This document shows, piece by piece, positions 50,812 to 60,252 of a stretch of 64,000 bases of DNA (position 1 is its first letter; every line of letters starts with the position of its first letter). The position numbers and the translations under genes were made by a program. The notes under the pieces are model-generated. The model was not told the origin of the DNA, ran no database searches, and saw nothing but the letters and a program-made list of their open reading frames with translations. The DNA lies in the NCBI GenBank assembly GCA_018267955.1, contig JAFDXL010000008.1:1-64000 (forward strand), read 5' to 3'. The stretch comes from Bacteroidota bacterium (GTDB lineage Bacteria > Bacteroidota > Bacteroidia > Chitinophagales > Chitinophagaceae).

Positions 50812-51798
50812 ATGTTAAAAGTAGGCGTATTTGGAGCCGGACATTTGGGTAAGATCCATATGCAGCAGTGGAAGGAAATTCCAAATGTTGAATTAGTAGG
50901 TTTTTTTGATCCGGATGATGCCAATGCCGAATCTGCAATTGAGCAATATAATGTAACGAGATATGATACTGCCGATGCGCTTATACAGGCGTGCCAGGCA
51001 TTAGACATCGTATCTACCACAAGCACCCATTATGATATTGCCAAGAAATGCCTGCTTAATTCCAGGCATTTGTTCATTGAGAAGCCTCTTGCCAATACGT
51101 TAGAGCAGGGCAGAGAGTTAGTGAAGCTGGTAAAAGAAGCCAACATCAAATGCCAGGTAGGACATGTGGAGCGTTATAACCCTGCATATCTCGCATTGGC
51201 CGAAGAGTCGTTAAAGCCCATGTTCATAGAAGGGCACAGGCTGGCACAGTTTAACCCACGTGGTACAGATGTATCTGTGATACTGGACCTGATGATACAT
51301 GATATTGATATTGTGATGCACCTGGTAAAATCGCCTGTGCGCAGAATATCAGCCAGTGGTGTATCCGTTATCAGCGAAACAGCCGATATAGCCAATGCAC
51401 GTATAGAGTTTGATAACGGCTGTGTTGCCAACCTGACTGCAAGCCGTATATCATTGAAGAAAATGCGGAAACTCCGCATTTTTCAACGTGATGCCTATAT
51501 AAGCCTCGATTTTCTTGAAAAGAAAACCGAGGTAGTAAGGATAAAAGACAGCGACGCTACAAAGGGAATGTTTGACTTTCCGATAGATATGCCCAATGGT
51601 GATAAGAAAATACTTTCAGTGCAGCTACCGGAAGTAGTGCCCTCTAACGCTATACGCAGCGAACTGGCAGATTTTGCCGATGCTGTAATCAACGATAAGC
51701 CTGTGAGAGTCAGTGTTTACGACGGATACCAGGCAATGGATGTGGCGCACCAGATATTAAAGAAGATGAGCCTGCACAATGAATTGCATAACGTTTAG
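50812..51798 (+). CDS. Gfo/Idh/MocA-family oxidoreductase
   Basis: A 328-residue NAD(P)-dependent sugar oxidoreductase. The Rossmann motif is VGVFGAGHLGKIHMQQW, the catalytic lysine is in HLFIEKPLANTLEQG (EKP motif), and GHVERYNPAYLAL follows. Enzymes of this type oxidise the 3-hydroxyl of UDP-sugars in surface-polysaccharide pathways; in Chlorobi and Bacteroidota a close homologue sits in lipid/LPS loci. It leads a run with a lipoprotein and a sugar-phosphate transferase gene. Confidence 0.92.
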   Translation: MLKVGVFGAGHLGKIHMQQWKEIPNVELVGFFDPDDANAESAIEQYNVTRYDTADALIQACQALDIVSTTSTHYDIAKKCLLNSRHLFIEKPLANTLEQGRELVKLVKEANIKCQVGHVERYNPAYLALAEESLKPMFIEGHRLAQFNPRGTDVSVILDLMIHDIDIVMHLVKSPVRRISASGVSVISETADIANARIEFDNGCVANLTASRISLKKMRKLRIFQRDAYISLDFLEKKTEVVRIKDSDATKGMFDFPIDMPNGDKKILSVQLPEVVPSNAIRSELADFADAVINDKPVRVSVYDGYQAMDVAHQILKKMSLHNELHNV

Positions 51799-51841
51799 CA
51801 CAATTATTGCTTATTGATAGAAAGGTACCTGAAGTTTATTA

Positions 51842-52711
51842 ATGATGAAAAGTATTATACCGGTTGCAGCAATTGCACTCTGCAGCTATATGTGCAGTTG
51901 TAATATTATTAACCCGGCAGAGAAAGTACCTACGTTTGTGTACCTCGACTCAGTGCGTGTTACCAGTAAAGAACTAAGCCGAACCGGCACCACAAACAGT
52001 AAGGTTACCAGTGCATGGGTGTACCAGGATAACAACCTGGTAGGCGTGTTTGGAGTGCCATCGAGCATACCTATACCACTGGAAAAGGCTGCAACTATAA
52101 AGATATTGCCGGGTGTGAGCCTGGATGGCCTTAAGAACTTCCAGGATCAATATGACTTCTACTCATTTGATACGTTTACGTTGCAGCCACAGCCGGGCGT
52201 ACAGGTACGCCGTACATCAACTGTAGAATACACATCGGCAGCGAGGATACAGATCGTTTGCGATTTTGAAACGGGCAACACCTTTCGTAAAACGAACGCC
52301 GATAATACCTCAGATACTACTATTGTAAGAACTGCAGATAAATCAAAAGTATTTGAAGGTGGCGGTTCAGGATTAATCTACCTGGATGCCAGCCACCCGG
52401 AATCAGAAAATATTAATACCCCTGATAACTACTATACCATTCCGACAGGGAAATCCTATATCGAGATCAACTACAAATCGGATGTGGATTTCCAAGTAGG
52501 GTTGCAAGGTAGCCAGAGCGGAGCTGTTGTATATGAGTATCCTGTAGTGATAAAAGCAAGCGATACCTGGAACAAGATGTATATAGGCCTGGAAAGCCTT
52601 GTTGGTACGTTCAACAGCTCTGCCTACAGGGTTATGCTAAAAGCAACATTGCCCGACGGGCAAGCTACCGGTTATGTGCTGGTAGATAATATTAAAATAG
52701 TATCGTACTAA
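51842..52711 (+). CDS. Putative lipoprotein, unknown function
   Basis: A 289-residue protein with lipobox YMCSCN (Cys near residue 20). The mature part is beta-rich and ends in a jelly-roll-like segment (YIEINYKSDVDFQVGLQ, YVLVDNIKIVSY) resembling carbohydrate-binding folds, but I cannot name a family. Starts at 51842 or 51845 are equally possible. It lies 43 bp after the oxidoreductase gene and 8 bp before the glycosyl-1-phosphate transferase gene, so an envelope-polysaccharide role is a reasonable guess. Confidence 0.75.
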   Translation: MMKSIIPVAAIALCSYMCSCNIINPAEKVPTFVYLDSVRVTSKELSRTGTTNSKVTSAWVYQDNNLVGVFGVPSSIPIPLEKAATIKILPGVSLDGLKNFQDQYDFYSFDTFTLQPQPGVQVRRTSTVEYTSAARIQIVCDFETGNTFRKTNADNTSDTTIVRTADKSKVFEGGGSGLIYLDASHPESENINTPDNYYTIPTGKSYIEINYKSDVDFQVGLQGSQSGAVVYEYPVVIKASDTWNKMYIGLESLVGTFNSSAYRVMLKATLPDGQATGYVLVDNIKIVSY

Positions 52712-52719
52712 GGAAACGC

Positions 52720-54141
52720 ATGTTGAGCCCTGCAAAGAAGAATGCTATAAAATCCCTGATCGTAGCTGATTATATCACAGCAATGATCTCGTGGGTAGTG
52801 TTTTTTGCGTATCGGCACAGTTTGCTTGACAATGTAAGCTTCCTGGATTCGTTAAAAGGACTCCAACAAAGAGACTACCTGTTTGCCCTGCTGGTGATAC
52901 CGGCAGGCTGGCTATTCCTGTACACATTATCGGGCACTTATTTTGACCTGTACAGGAAATCAAGGCTTAATGAGATCAATCGTACACTCATATCCTGTAT
53001 CATAGGCAGTATATTCCTGGCATTGTTTGTATTTGCGAATGATGCCCGCGATTATTCGTACTTCATCAGGATGACGGGGCGTTACCTGCTGATACATACT
53101 GCTTTTACCCTGGTGGTGAGATTGCTGATACTGAACAGGGTGAAGCACCATATCATTGAAGGGAAAGTAGGTTTTAATACACTGATCATTGGTGGTAATC
53201 AAAAAGCTATCGACATCTATAACCAGATGAAGGATAGCCCAAAGGTACTTGGCAATATTTTCAAAGGCTTTATTTACTCTAATCTCGAATCTGCCAATGG
53301 TATGAGTAAATACCTGCCTCAACTGGGCAATCTTGCAGAGCTCGAGGATATTATTGACCGGCACAATATAGAAGAAGTAGTGGTGGCCGTGGATTCATCA
53401 GAACACCATTTGCTTGAAAATATACTGACACGACTAAGCTACAGGCCTGTAGTAATAAAAGTATTACCCGATCTGTACGATATCATATCCGGCTCTGTGA
53501 AAACAAGCAATGTGTATGATGCTGTACTGATACATATACATCCAGACCTGATGCCCGATTGGCAAAGGGTTTGTAAACGTACTATAGATATTACGGCATC
53601 GTTACTGGCGATCATTATATTGTCTCCCATATATCTGTTTGCAGCGATAAAGGTGAAACTATCTTCGCCGGGGCCCATTATCTATAGCCAGCAAAGGATT
53701 GGTTTGTTTGGGCGGCCTTTTAGTATATACAAGTTCCGGTCTATGTACGTGGATGCGGAAGCAACCGGGCCTGCATTATCGAGCAAGGAAGATAGCCGCA
53801 TTACCAACTGGGGCAAGATCATGAGGAAATGGCGGATAGACGAACTGCCGCAATTTGTGAACATTATAAAGGGCGATATGTCGCTTGTAGGGCCGAGGCC
53901 GGAGCGTAAACACTTTATTGATATTATCAGCCAGACACATCCACACTATAAGTACCTGCATAAAGTAAAACCCGGACTTACATCGTGGGGAATGGTACAA
54001 TATGGATATGCAGAAAATGTGAGCCAGATGATGGAGCGTATGAAGTATGATCTGCTGTACATAGAGAACTGTTCACTGGCTCTCGATGTAAAGATCATGC
54101 TCTACACACTAATGGTGATCTTCCAGGGAAGAGGGAAATAA
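52720..54141 (+). CDS. Polyprenyl glycosylphosphotransferase (WbaP/WcaJ-like)
   Basis: A 473-residue membrane enzyme that moves a sugar-1-phosphate onto undecaprenyl phosphate, starting a surface-polysaccharide repeat unit. Four or five N-terminal helices and a Rossmann-like CoA-binding-type domain (TLIIGGNQKAIDIYNQM) precede the catalytic domain: KRTIDITASLLAI, YKFRSMYVDAE, WRIDELPQFVNIIKGDMSLV and VGPRPERKHFID. Its last 33 bases overlap the end of folC on the opposite strand. Confidence 0.94.
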   Translation: MLSPAKKNAIKSLIVADYITAMISWVVFFAYRHSLLDNVSFLDSLKGLQQRDYLFALLVIPAGWLFLYTLSGTYFDLYRKSRLNEINRTLISCIIGSIFLALFVFANDARDYSYFIRMTGRYLLIHTAFTLVVRLLILNRVKHHIIEGKVGFNTLIIGGNQKAIDIYNQMKDSPKVLGNIFKGFIYSNLESANGMSKYLPQLGNLAELEDIIDRHNIEEVVVAVDSSEHHLLENILTRLSYRPVVIKVLPDLYDIISGSVKTSNVYDAVLIHIHPDLMPDWQRVCKRTIDITASLLAIIILSPIYLFAAIKVKLSSPGPIIYSQQRIGLFGRPFSIYKFRSMYVDAEATGPALSSKEDSRITNWGKIMRKWRIDELPQFVNIIKGDMSLVGPRPERKHFIDIISQTHPHYKYLHKVKPGLTSWGMVQYGYAENVSQMMERMKYDLLYIENCSLALDVKIMLYTLMVIFQGRGK

Positions 54142-55476
54142 CTTGCCGTTATTGATGTGCATGTATTCGATTGCCTCGCCTACAATAAAGAAACTCCCGG
54201 TAACCAATATGGCGTCATGTTGCGTAACTGCATTACGGGCAGATGCCACAGCATCAGCAACTGACTTGTAGAGGTTTCCGTTCAGCCCTTTCGCTTCTGC
54301 ACGTTTTTTTAATTCAGATGCAGGCAGCGCACGTGGAATGTTTGCGTTGCAGAAGTAATAGATATTGTCTTTAGGGAAAAGGCTTAGTGCCTCATCAACA
54401 TCCTTATCTTTTACAAAGCCTACTACAATATGCTTTTGCGCAGCGTTCACATTTTGCCATTGCTTCATTACCTCTGTAAGTCCCGCAGGATTGTGGGCGA
54501 CATCTGCCACTATGATGGGCGACGTCTGTAATATATCCCAGCGACCGTGCAAACCGGTGAGCCTTTTCACTTTTGAAAGCGCCCGCTGAACTGATGCGAA
54601 GGGAATGTTCCATCCACCGGCGGCAAGCACATCTACTGAAGCGAGCACAGTTTTCAGATTATGATATTGATAGCTGCCTTGCAGATCTGTATCAATATCG
54701 TGCATCTCGCGTTTGGCCCTGTTCACAGCTTTATAAAACTGGTGGGTACCGTTATTGCCGGTGCGTACCATATCCCACATAGCGTCGGCATAATAAATAG
54801 TGCTTTGCTTGTGTATGGCATGCTCAAAAAATACTTTTTCTGTTTCGGGATGCTGCTGGCCGATCACAACAGGAATTTTCGGTTTGATAATACCTGCTTT
54901 TTCGCCCGCGATGAGCGGCAGCGTATTGCCCAGCATATCCATGTGATCGAAGTCGATGTTGGTAATTACCGATAACACCGGTGTAATTACATTCGTACTA
55001 TCCAACCTGCCACCAAGGCCTGTTTCAATCACTGCGATGTCTACCTGCTCTTCTGCAAAACAAGCGAAAGCCATAGCTACCGTGATCTCGAAAAAAGAAG
55101 GTTCGATGTCTTCGATCTCGCGTTGATATTTTGCAACAAAATCGACCACCCACTGCTTGCTAACAGGTGTGCCGTTGATGCGTATGCGCTCCCGGAAATC
55201 TACCAGGTGCGGAGAAGTGTATAAACCTACTTTATAACCGCTTTCCTGCAATATAGCTGCCAGCATGTGGCTCGTACTGCCTTTGCCGTTGGTGCCGGCT
55301 ATATGTATCGACTTGAATTTTTCATGAGGGTTACCTGCTACTTCACAAAGCTTTAATGTATTGGTCAGATCTTTTTTAATGGCATCCTTGCCGATCTTTG
55401 AAAACATTGGCAGCTGATCGTACAGAAAACTGAGGGTTTTCTCATAATCGCGCTGTATATCTGGATTATTGGTCAC
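54109..55476 (-). CDS. folC: Folylpolyglutamate/dihydrofolate synthase
   Basis: FolC makes dihydrofolate and lengthens its glutamate tail. The 455-residue protein has the Mur-like ligase core: ATP loop IHIAGTNGKGSTSHMLAAI, SPHLVDFRERIRING, IETGLGGRLDSTNV, TNIDFDHMDMLGNTL and DVAHNPAGLTEVM. The start is a GTG overlapping the tonB stop codon (GTGA), so translation is coupled. Its 3' end overlaps the convergent glycosylphosphotransferase gene by 33 bp. Confidence 0.95.
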   Translation of the reverse strand: MTNNPDIQRDYEKTLSFLYDQLPMFSKIGKDAIKKDLTNTLKLCEVAGNPHEKFKSIHIAGTNGKGSTSHMLAAILQESGYKVGLYTSPHLVDFRERIRINGTPVSKQWVVDFVAKYQREIEDIEPSFFEITVAMAFACFAEEQVDIAVIETGLGGRLDSTNVITPVLSVITNIDFDHMDMLGNTLPLIAGEKAGIIKPKIPVVIGQQHPETEKVFFEHAIHKQSTIYYADAMWDMVRTGNNGTHQFYKAVNRAKREMHDIDTDLQGSYQYHNLKTVLASVDVLAAGGWNIPFASVQRALSKVKRLTGLHGRWDILQTSPIIVADVAHNPAGLTEVMKQWQNVNAAQKHIVVGFVKDKDVDEALSLFPKDNIYYFCNANIPRALPASELKKRAEAKGLNGNLYKSVADAVASARNAVTQHDAILVTGSFFIVGEAIEYMHINNGKLFPSSLEDHH

Positions 55477-56321
55477 GAACGTGTTTTGAATACAAAGGTA
55501 ATATCCCCGAATTGTTCTTCAGGGGCGTTTTCACTTTTATTGAACCTTACTTTGTCTGCTTTTCGTAATGCAATGGCCCTGATCTCTGAATTGGTAGCAG
55601 AACGGACCTGTTTGTTCACGATAACACCCTGGCGGTTAACTGTGATGCGTATCACTACACGGCCACCTTCACGGAAATCGGCATCGGGTGGCGGAAAGGC
55701 AACAATGGACCGTCCGCTTAAGTTGTGGCTGATACCGTTGCCACTGCCGGGAATACCACTATAGTTGCTTGCACCGGGTGTACCACCCGGAACGCCCCTG
55801 TCGCCATTGCCATGAGTATTCCCTTCGCTTGTGCCGGGCGCATTGGTCATGGCATTATTGCCGCCTTTTCCTGTACCTCCGTTGTACACATAACGAGGAC
55901 GCTGTGGGCGGGTGGTATTCGCATTATCAGAGTTGGTATTTGTTTTAGCAGGCTTGCGCGGAGTTGCAGCAGCGTTGTTATTGGGCTTATTGTTAACCGG
56001 CGGAGTGTTGATCACCGGAGCATCTGCCTCCTCTGACTGCAATATTTCTTTAGCATTGTTTGCCTGTGATGCAGTAGCTGCATTTTTAGCGGACGCATTG
56101 TCTGGGGCAGGTTCTTCTACTGCCATTGGCTGATTTGTACCGCTGCCTTCATCACTGGTGCCGAGGTTTACTTCCATGCCCAGTTCCTGAACAGGTGTTT
56201 CGATAGCGGGCGAACTGTATTTTAAAAGCAGGAATAATAACAGCAGTACAATGTGTACCCCTGCAGTCCATGCCGCGGCCTTTACATTGATCTTTTGTTC
56301 TACCGTTGCCTCCATTTGCAT
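55473..56321 (-). CDS. TonB-like energy transducer
   Basis: A 282-residue protein with one N-terminal membrane helix (AWTAGVHIVLLLLFLLLKY). A long Asn/Ala/Pro then Gly-rich periplasmic linker (about 50-190) leads to a TonB C-terminal fold (GGRVVIRITVNRQGVIVNKQ, VRSATNSEIRAIALRKADKV). It would transmit proton-motive force to outer-membrane transporters. The exbB and exbD partners that often precede it are not adjacent; a radical SAM gene is. folC overlaps its end by 4 bp. Confidence 0.83.
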   Translation of the reverse strand: MQMEATVEQKINVKAAAWTAGVHIVLLLLFLLLKYSSPAIETPVQELGMEVNLGTSDEGSGTNQPMAVEEPAPDNASAKNAATASQANNAKEILQSEEADAPVINTPPVNNKPNNNAAATPRKPAKTNTNSDNANTTRPQRPRYVYNGGTGKGGNNAMTNAPGTSEGNTHGNGDRGVPGGTPGASNYSGIPGSGNGISHNLSGRSIVAFPPPDADFREGGRVVIRITVNRQGVIVNKQVRSATNSEIRAIALRKADKVRFNKSENAPEEQFGDITFVFKTRS

Positions 56322-56352
56322 CTAAAATAAATAAAGAATTGCAAGAATAACG

Positions 56353-57636
56353 TTAATGTGCAAAATCTGTATCGTAGTTGCGCATACGCTCTATAGACGG
56401 ATTGTAGTATCCGAATTTTATATGCGGGAATTCTTCGTGTATCAGGTCCATCAACTGGCGTACACCGAGGCATTCGCCTGTGTCTGTAACACCAAGCCTG
56501 CCGAGATACCAGTCAGGATCGATATTGAAATTACGCCACTGGATCATAGAGATATCTGTGTATTTGATGAATTCGCGCAGGGCTTCATATTCTGCAACAC
56601 TATCGGTCATGCCCGGGAATACAAAATAGTTGATAGAAGCCCAGCCGCCATATTGCCTGACAATGCGGGCGCTTTCGCGGATGTCCTCAAACTTGTAGTT
56701 ATTGGGCAGATAGTATTTGGTATAAATCTCCGGGCGAACAGAGTTCAGACTTACCCTGATGCTGTTCAAGCCGGCTTTCATCAGTTCTTCAACCGCATCC
56801 GGCTTGCTGCCGTTTGTATTGATGTTGATGCTTCCCTTTTGCGTATGCTTGCGTATCTCAATGATGGCTTCGCGGATTGTCTCCCACATAAGCAAAGGCT
56901 CGCCTTCGCAACCCTGCCCGAAACTAACTATAGGGTAAGGTGCGGTCTCGAGATGCGGAACGGTATATTCAACCACTTCAGCAGCGGTAGGTTTAAATGT
57001 GAGCCTATCCTGTGCAGAATAGATGGTTTCTTCCTGCGGCTGGAAGGAGATGCAACCAATGCAGTTAGCATTACACGCAGGAGATATCGGTATAGGACAT
57101 TCCCAACGGCCTATAAAATAATTACGCGCGGCAGGACAATGATAGGTGAGTGCACAGTTATTAGCAAGATGCTCGACGAGGCGGTTATGCGGGTATGCTT
57201 CCAACATATGTTCTACACCCAGTTTTATTTTATCCTCGTTATATCCCTTCGCTTCCTGGCGTATATCTCTTTCTATGCGTACGGCGGTAACGTAGAATTT
57301 TTCGTTGTACCAACCGACAGCGGTATAACAAAATAAAGGCAGGGTCTGCGCTTCGGGTAATGCTTCGAACGCTGCCATGTATAAACCGGTATGAGCTGGC
57401 GGAATGAATGCCGCTACCGCCCATCCTTTTTCGCATAGGCGCATCTCACCTGTTTTTACATCAATACCAATGCCTCTTCTTTCCGGCAATTCATACAATG
57501 AACCACCATCGGGCAGTTCTATCCAATCTTCTTCATCTACAGGCATAGCATCCCAGCCCATACGGCCTATTGCATACAGAGATGTATCTTCGTAGATGTT
57601 GCCGTTACCGTCAGAATATAATAAATAAGGTGTCAT
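56353..57636 (-). CDS. Radical SAM protein
   Basis: A 427-residue radical SAM enzyme from the chosen ATG (57636); a GTG at 57648 would add four residues. The [4Fe-4S] motif CNANCIGC is near residue 190, unusually late, after a ~180-residue N-terminal domain. Three further cysteines just before it (in NNCALTYHC and RWECPIP) might bind a second cluster. FGQGCEGEPLL is the usual SAM-binding GE motif region and ININTNGSKP follows. The substrate is unknown. It belongs to a minus-strand run with DUF1835 and tonB-folC genes. Confidence 0.85.
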   Translation of the reverse strand: MTPYLLYSDGNGNIYEDTSLYAIGRMGWDAMPVDEEDWIELPDGGSLYELPERRGIGIDVKTGEMRLCEKGWAVAAFIPPAHTGLYMAAFEALPEAQTLPLFCYTAVGWYNEKFYVTAVRIERDIRQEAKGYNEDKIKLGVEHMLEAYPHNRLVEHLANNCALTYHCPAARNYFIGRWECPIPISPACNANCIGCISFQPQEETIYSAQDRLTFKPTAAEVVEYTVPHLETAPYPIVSFGQGCEGEPLLMWETIREAIIEIRKHTQKGSININTNGSKPDAVEELMKAGLNSIRVSLNSVRPEIYTKYYLPNNYKFEDIRESARIVRQYGGWASINYFVFPGMTDSVAEYEALREFIKYTDISMIQWRNFNIDPDWYLGRLGVTDTGECLGVRQLMDLIHEEFPHIKFGYYNPSIERMRNYDTDFAH

Positions 57637-57677
57637 TCCCTTCTTCACTGAATTTATAAATAATAAAACCGGTAGTA

Positions 57678-58346
57678 CTACCAGTCGTTCTTAACTCTTC
57701 TTTCTTTTGCTTTTTCTATTTGCCTGATGCAATAGACATCAAACAATTCTTTTTCAAACGCAAGGTTGCCTACATTCCATTGCATCATGCTATTATCGTG
57801 CATATTCAAGGTGAGCGTACCAAAGCGAAGCAACACATGATCCACATCGCGCCAGTCGATAAATCGTTTGCGGGAATTTACTGGAAGGCGGATGCCTGTT
57901 TGATCTACTTTTATTACCAGGGGTTTGTCTGAAAGGCGTTCCCAATAAATAGCAAAACATACTGTTGCGGCCAGTAAGCCATAAGTGACTGCGGGCACTG
58001 TAACGTGGCTCCTGATGGCCAGGATCGTGAGCGCTATCATCACCATAAACTCCAGCACCCTTAGTACAAAGTTGAAAAAGGGATTGCGCATGAGCGTTTT
58101 ATTCTTCAGTAATATCAGTAGCAATAAACCAAGCCCGAGTACCAATACTCCAATGCCTACTGCCTGGCCATAATATAACACGCTACGATATTGCAGCGCC
58201 TTGTCTATAGGCATTTTGGAAACGCCATAATACCCGGCTAAAACAACTGCGCCGGTTATCACCAATATAAAGGAGATAAACAGATGCAAGGCTGTTACCT
58301 GGTGCGATTTTACTCTTTCTTCTGTAAGCGGTAATTCAAACGTCAT
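57678..58346 (-). CDS. Membrane protein, unknown function
   Basis: A 222-residue protein with about four helices between residues 18 and 135. A soluble C-terminal domain follows (VDQTGIRLPVNSRKRFIDWR, DVDHVLLRFGTLTLNM) resembling the bacterial PH-like membrane-associated modules. I do not recognise a named family. It is 9 bp after the DUF1835 gene and 41 bp before the radical SAM gene, so it is probably part of the same transcript. Confidence 0.75.
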   Translation of the reverse strand: MTFELPLTEERVKSHQVTALHLFISFILVITGAVVLAGYYGVSKMPIDKALQYRSVLYYGQAVGIGVLVLGLGLLLLILLKNKTLMRNPFFNFVLRVLEFMVMIALTILAIRSHVTVPAVTYGLLAATVCFAIYWERLSDKPLVIKVDQTGIRLPVNSRKRFIDWRDVDHVLLRFGTLTLNMHDNSMMQWNVGNLAFEKELFDVYCIRQIEKAKERRVKNDW

Positions 58347-58355
58347 TTGCTGAAA

Positions 58356-59207
58356 TTAGTTCTGGTTTTCCTGTGCTTCTGTTGCTGCAGCTACTTCGGT
58401 CACACTGTCGCCACCCGGCAGCTTCACTTCAAAATCCTTCAATGTTTTAGTAACATCTCCCTGTAACTGCAGTTTGCCCTCTGTTGCGAGTTGCTTCAAG
58501 CGCCACCCAAGGTACACATCTCCTGTTGGTACATTGTATTTGCTTATCGACTGGTTAATGATCTTACTCGCTTTTTGATACTGGTGAGAACAAAAACTCA
58601 GCAGGATATTATCGTAATGATCTTCTTTGCGTGCTGCGATCTTCTTGCCGCCTTCGTGTGTCCGTATCGGGGCGTCTTCCTGCTCCATTTTGTGCCATTC
58701 TTCGCCATCCACCTCAAACTCTGCCGGTGTTACCTGCCTTGCCAGCCTGCGCGCTTTCACCAGTTCTTTTGGCAATATCTCACTCAGGTTCTTAGGAAAG
58801 TACACTTTACCATCTTCATTAAGGAATGGTAAGCCTGCAATATTCACCAGGTAAAAACGACCCGGGTGTTTGCTCATATAAGGAAGCATCCAGTGGTAAG
58901 CGGTAACGTCTGCCGGCCATGGGGCCATCCAAAGCCATGTCTGCGCGTCCGGATTATTGAACATTTGTTTGGAAACCTCCAGTAGCCTTTCCATATCATT
59001 CAGTTCGGGTGCTTTATCGCTGCCGGTAACCTGCTGCCAGAAGGCACCGCGCAATGCACTGAAACCTTCGCCATTTTGCTTTTGTAAGGGGCCTACATGC
59101 AGAATATCTTTTAAAACGATCACTTCTCCCTGTAAAGAAGGTTCATTAGCAACAGCTTCTATAAGGGGTTGGGCTGCCATATCGCCCACAACAAAATGAT
59201 AAATCAT
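58356..59207 (-). CDS. DUF1835 domain-containing protein
   Basis: A 283-residue cytoplasmic protein beginning MIYHFVVGDMAAQPLIEAV with VIVLKDILHVGPLQ, the DUF1835 signature (HIVFGDS / D.L..GP type). The C-terminal part has HEGGKKIAARKEDHYDNILL and is helical, ending with an acidic tail. The family is uncharacterised. It is the first gene of a five-gene minus-strand run and its -7 box ends 4 nt before its ATG. Confidence 0.8.
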   Translation of the reverse strand: MIYHFVVGDMAAQPLIEAVANEPSLQGEVIVLKDILHVGPLQKQNGEGFSALRGAFWQQVTGSDKAPELNDMERLLEVSKQMFNNPDAQTWLWMAPWPADVTAYHWMLPYMSKHPGRFYLVNIAGLPFLNEDGKVYFPKNLSEILPKELVKARRLARQVTPAEFEVDGEEWHKMEQEDAPIRTHEGGKKIAARKEDHYDNILLSFCSHQYQKASKIINQSISKYNVPTGDVYLGWRLKQLATEGKLQLQGDVTKTLKDFEVKLPGGDSVTEVAAATEAQENQN

Positions 59208-59211
59208 GGTG

Positions 59212-59219
59212 CAAATTTA
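59212..59219 (-). promoter_or_regulatory. -7 box of the DUF1835-to-folC run
   Basis: TAAATTTG on the minus strand, an exact -7 match, ends 4 nt before the DUF1835 ATG. A leaderless first gene is implied. Confidence 0.6.
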
Positions 59220-59330
59220 ACTTATTAACACTAAGTGGCAGGGTTTAGAACACGGTATTTAAAAGAAATATGTATTATATATCTATTGTGAGTGTAAAAA
59301 AGTCGAAAATGATACCCTGCAACAAAACAG

Positions 59331-59354
59331 AAACCACTCCTAATGGAGTGGTTT
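59331..59354 (-). terminator. Terminator of sodA
   Basis: AAACCACTCC-ATTA-GGAGTGGTTT on the minus strand, 24 bp after the sodA stop, followed by CTGTTTTGTT. Confidence 0.7.
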
Positions 59355-59378
59355 ATATATATTGTTTGGAAATAATTA

Positions 59379-59984
59379 TTAGCGTGCAGCTTTGAAGCGC
59401 TTGTTTACCTCGTCCCAGTTGATCACATTCCAAATAGCGGAAAGATAATCAGGGCGTTTGTTCTGATACTTTAGGTAATAAGCGTGTTCCCAAACATCGA
59501 TACCGAGGATCGGAGTGCCTTTTACTTCCGCAATATCCATCAATGGATTATCCTGGTTAGGAGTAGAGCATACATCCAGTTTGCCATCTTTTACGATCAG
59601 CCATGCCCAGCCGCTACCAAAGCGTGTAGCACCTGCAGTGTTCATTTTTTCTTTCAGAGCATCGAAAGAGCCGAATGCGCTATTGATCGCTTCAGCGATA
59701 TCGCCTGTTGGGGCGCCACCTGCGTTAGGGCCTAAAACTGTCCAGAACAGGGTATGGTTAAAGTGGCCACCACCGTTGTTGCGAACTGCCATTGGATATT
59801 TGGAGATATCAGCCATCAGTTCTTCCAGCGTTTTGCTTTCGCCTTCGGTACCTGCCAAAGCTTTATTCAGATTGTCGACATAAGCCTGGTGGTGCTTGTC
59901 GTGGTGTATTTGCATTGTCTGAGCATCGATGTGTGGTTCCAGAGCATCGAAGGCATACGGTAATGCCGGTAAAGTATGTGCCAT
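59379..59984 (-). CDS. sodA: Superoxide dismutase (Mn/Fe family)
   Basis: Converts superoxide to oxygen and hydrogen peroxide in the cytoplasm. The 201-residue protein has the expected metal ligands: His27 (QIHHDKHH), His77 ([10 protein letters not shown]), Asp163 and His167 ([18 protein letters not shown]). The glutamine in TPNQDNPL (Gln144) is the position that favours the manganese form, though cambialistic use is possible. It has a full promoter at 60011-60042 and a terminator, so it is a single-gene unit. Confidence 0.96.
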   Translation of the reverse strand: MAHTLPALPYAFDALEPHIDAQTMQIHHDKHHQAYVDNLNKALAGTEGESKTLEELMADISKYPMAVRNNGGGHFNHTLFWTVLGPNAGGAPTGDIAEAINSAFGSFDALKEKMNTAGATRFGSGWAWLIVKDGKLDVCSTPNQDNPLMDIAEVKGTPILGIDVWEHAYYLKYQNKRPDYLSAIWNVINWDEVNKRFKAAR

Positions 59985-60010
59985 AATTGTAAGTTTTAAA
60001 AAATAAAAGT

Positions 60011-60042
60011 CAAAGTTAACCGCCCTCTATTAATGCCCCAAA
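60011..60042 (-). promoter_or_regulatory. Promoter of sodA
   Basis: On the minus strand TTTG (60039-60042), 20-bp spacer, TAACTTTG (60011-60018): a full Bacteroidota promoter, 26 bp before the sodA ATG. Confidence 0.8.
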
Positions 60043-60220
60043 CAATAAACCCTGATAATAATAAATTAAAATAGGCTTATAGACTATATGCTGATTTAGA
60101 ACGGTGTATCACTGAAAAGGTAATTATGGGTATAATATCATGCCAATAAATCGCCATTTAATGTATAGGTAATAGTAAAATTCTTAACTTTTTGAAAGGG
60201 TTTGTAATAGTGTTGCTATG

Positions 60221-60228
60221 TATATTTG
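60221..60228 (+). promoter_or_regulatory. -7 box of the RND efflux gene
   Basis: TATATTTG matches TAnnTTTG exactly and lies 24 bp before the ATG at 60253. The nearest TTTG upstream is at 16 bp spacing, too short. Confidence 0.5.
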
Positions 60229-60252
60229 AATGATTTTTCGAACCTAAACTGC

